From assembly GCA_023145575.1 (NCBI GenBank), contig JAGLDN010000254.1:1-16192 (forward strand): a stretch of 16,192 nucleotides of DNA. Reading direction: 5' to 3'. The stretch comes from Psychromonas sp. (GTDB lineage Bacteria > Pseudomonadota > Gammaproteobacteria > Enterobacterales > Psychromonadaceae). Of the stretch, positions 15,391-16,192 are shown in pieces. The notes beneath the pieces are model-generated. The model searched no databases. It saw only the letters and a program-made list of their open reading frames with translations, and had not been told where the DNA came from. A program made the position numbers and the translations under genes. Positions within the stretch are counted from its first letter, which is position 1. Each line of letters starts with the position of its first letter.

Positions 15391-15699
15391 AATACGTATA
15401 ATTTAAGTAGGTTTGCACTCACTCACAATTTGAGGTCGATGCTAGTTATTATAATAGAACGCCATTTTGTTTTTAAAGCATTTAAAAATAAATATAATTA
15501 TTTTTAAATGCCCGTTTTAAAAAACCTCACCCATAACCTGCAATTAATACTGTTAAAAATTATTCAGTTTTTTTTAATAATGTTAAAATTAAGGTCACTT
15601 GATAAAATAACATATGCACGATAAATACTATTGAGATGATTGCATTTATTGTAAAGAGTTCCACCTGCTCGATTTTAATTCCTTGTACATTTTCACAAG
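15391..15699. other. Gap upstream of the nrd promoter without a gene
   Basis: About 300 bp of very AT-rich sequence with no reading frame of note on either strand. It contains one perfect hairpin (15478-15511), described separately, and nothing else that could be recognised. Confidence 0.4.
15478..15511. other. Perfect 14-bp AT-rich inverted repeat
   Basis: GCATTTAAAAATAA (15478-15491) and TTATTTTTAAATGC (15498-15511) are exact inverted copies with a 6-nt loop. The stem is weak in GC and is not followed by a clean T-run on either strand, so it is a poor terminator. A regulator-binding palindrome or a repeat remnant is possible. Confidence 0.6.
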
Positions 15700-15794
15700 T
15701 ATTTTAAATGCCTCTCTTAACGAGCTTTGTATTGCGCCTTATTCTAATTGTTGAATTCGTGCCTGATGTCCCACTTTTACGTCACATGGGTATA
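15700..15794 (-). mobile_element. Partial copy of the TATACCC repeat element (copy G)
   Basis: The end at 15772-15794 is well preserved (CACTTTTACGTCACATGGGT then ATA). Reading leftwards on the minus strand, CATCAGGCACGAATTC and TAGAATAAGGCGCAATA follow the GTCAGGCTCAAGCTCG and CAGACCAAGGCACAATA blocks of copy C. Similarity fades beyond about 15700, so the left limit is approximate and the rest is lost or diverged. Confidence 0.55.
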
Positions 15795-15896
15795 AAGTGA
15801 GCTGTGCTTGGATCCCTACACAGGTAGAGAAGCCAATTGAAACAACATCTATCCACACTCGATTAAATATTGTTGGATCCATTGAGTTATGACATT

Positions 15897-16192
15897 TATA
15901 CCCATGTTACTTCATTTCCAAAGTAAGATCGGCAAATTGTGGCAAGTAGCTAGGTATAAAATTACCCTCTCGATGATTAACTGCGTTAATCATCGAGAGG
16001 GAGAATTAAAATAAAGATTTTAATTCTTAACTAGTTATTCTAGGTCGATATTTTATAACAACGCTAATTTGTGTAAGTTACCTTGCCCTTCGGGCTTTAG
16101 CTCAAGCATCAGCCCTGCGTTATAACATTCGAAAAGTGAATAACAATTACCTTATGTTATGCCTTGCTCTAATGCTCGAGCTAAAGCCTGAC
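15897..16192 (-). mobile_element. TATACCC repeat element, copy D, cut by the window edge
   Basis: It begins with TATACCCATGTTACTT at 15897 and runs off the window at the point equivalent to GTCAGGCT, about 25 bp from its other end. On the minus strand it matches copies B and C through GGTAATTGTTATTCACTTTT, CGAAGGGCAAGGTAAC and GTTGTTATAAAATATC-like blocks, and AATTAAAATCTTTATTTTAA as in copy B. It carries an extra perfect hairpin at 15965-16001. It also has a long inverted repeat: GGGCTTTAGCTCAAGCATCA at 16092 against TAATGCTCGAGCTAAAGCCT ending at 16189. Confidence 0.8.
15965..16001. other. Perfect 16-bp hairpin inside copy D
   Basis: CCCTCTCGATGATTAA (15965-15980), loop CTGCG, TTAATCATCGAGAGGG (15986-16001). 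The arms are exact complements. It is absent from copies B and C at the equivalent place. It could act as a bidirectional terminator: AATTTTATACC follows on the minus strand and AGAATTAAAATAAAG on the plus strand, but neither is a strong U-tract. Confidence 0.85.

Noticed and set aside
15478..15511. Rho-independent terminator
   Set aside because: The stem is almost entirely A/T, lacks a following U-tract and there is no gene ending nearby.

Overview
The window is AT-rich chromosomal DNA from a gammaproteobacterium. The evidence is a class Ia nrdA-nrdB-yfaE cluster whose residue numbering follows the E. coli enzymes closely, a ychJ-purU pair in the same order as in enterobacteria, and a yffB-dapE pair. 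The low GC, long intergenic stretches and abundant small repeats suggest a marine, perhaps cold-adapted lineage such as Psychromonas or Moritella. That placement is inference.

Layout. (1) Positions 1-602 hold a possible gene start on the minus strand, a decayed copy of a small repeat element, and a promoter. (2) 603-3163 is a tight plus-strand operon: a YffB/ArsC-like thioredoxin-fold protein, DapE (lysine and meso-DAP synthesis), an M15 D,D-carboxypeptidase-type peptidase overlapping dapE by 4 bp, and a PilZ protein. (3) 3685-4170 is an unrecognised 161-residue protein with its own promoter. (4) 4666-5985 is the minus-strand pair ychJ-purU. (5) 5998-6715 holds two copies of the repeat element, one carrying sixteen 8-bp tandem repeats. 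(6) 6759-10293, minus strand, has a CPA2-type cation/H+ antiporter with a C-terminal RCK domain, then asnB. (7) 10516-11108 is an ISAs1-type transposase remnant split by an element copy. (8) 11417-15221, minus strand, is nrdA-nrdB-yfaE, preceded by a good promoter with two NrdR boxes and two DnaA boxes. (9) 15391-16192 has no genes but has hairpins and two more element copies.

The main unexplained structure is the repeat family. The copies are about 250-285 bp when intact, with near-identical ends beginning TATACCCATGTGACGTAAAA, no coding capacity, and TA at both boundaries. This is the form of a MITE, possibly driven by an IS630/Tc1-type transposase that is not in this window. Four copies are clear, three are decayed, and two isolated end-like sequences are also present. 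They sit in almost every long intergenic gap, often right against operon ends or starts.

The genes are mostly housekeeping: cell-wall precursor and lysine synthesis, one-carbon/purine metabolism, asparagine synthesis, ion homeostasis and deoxynucleotide supply. No defence, phage or secretion system was recognised. The least ordinary items are the 161-residue orphan, the repeat family and the tandem array.
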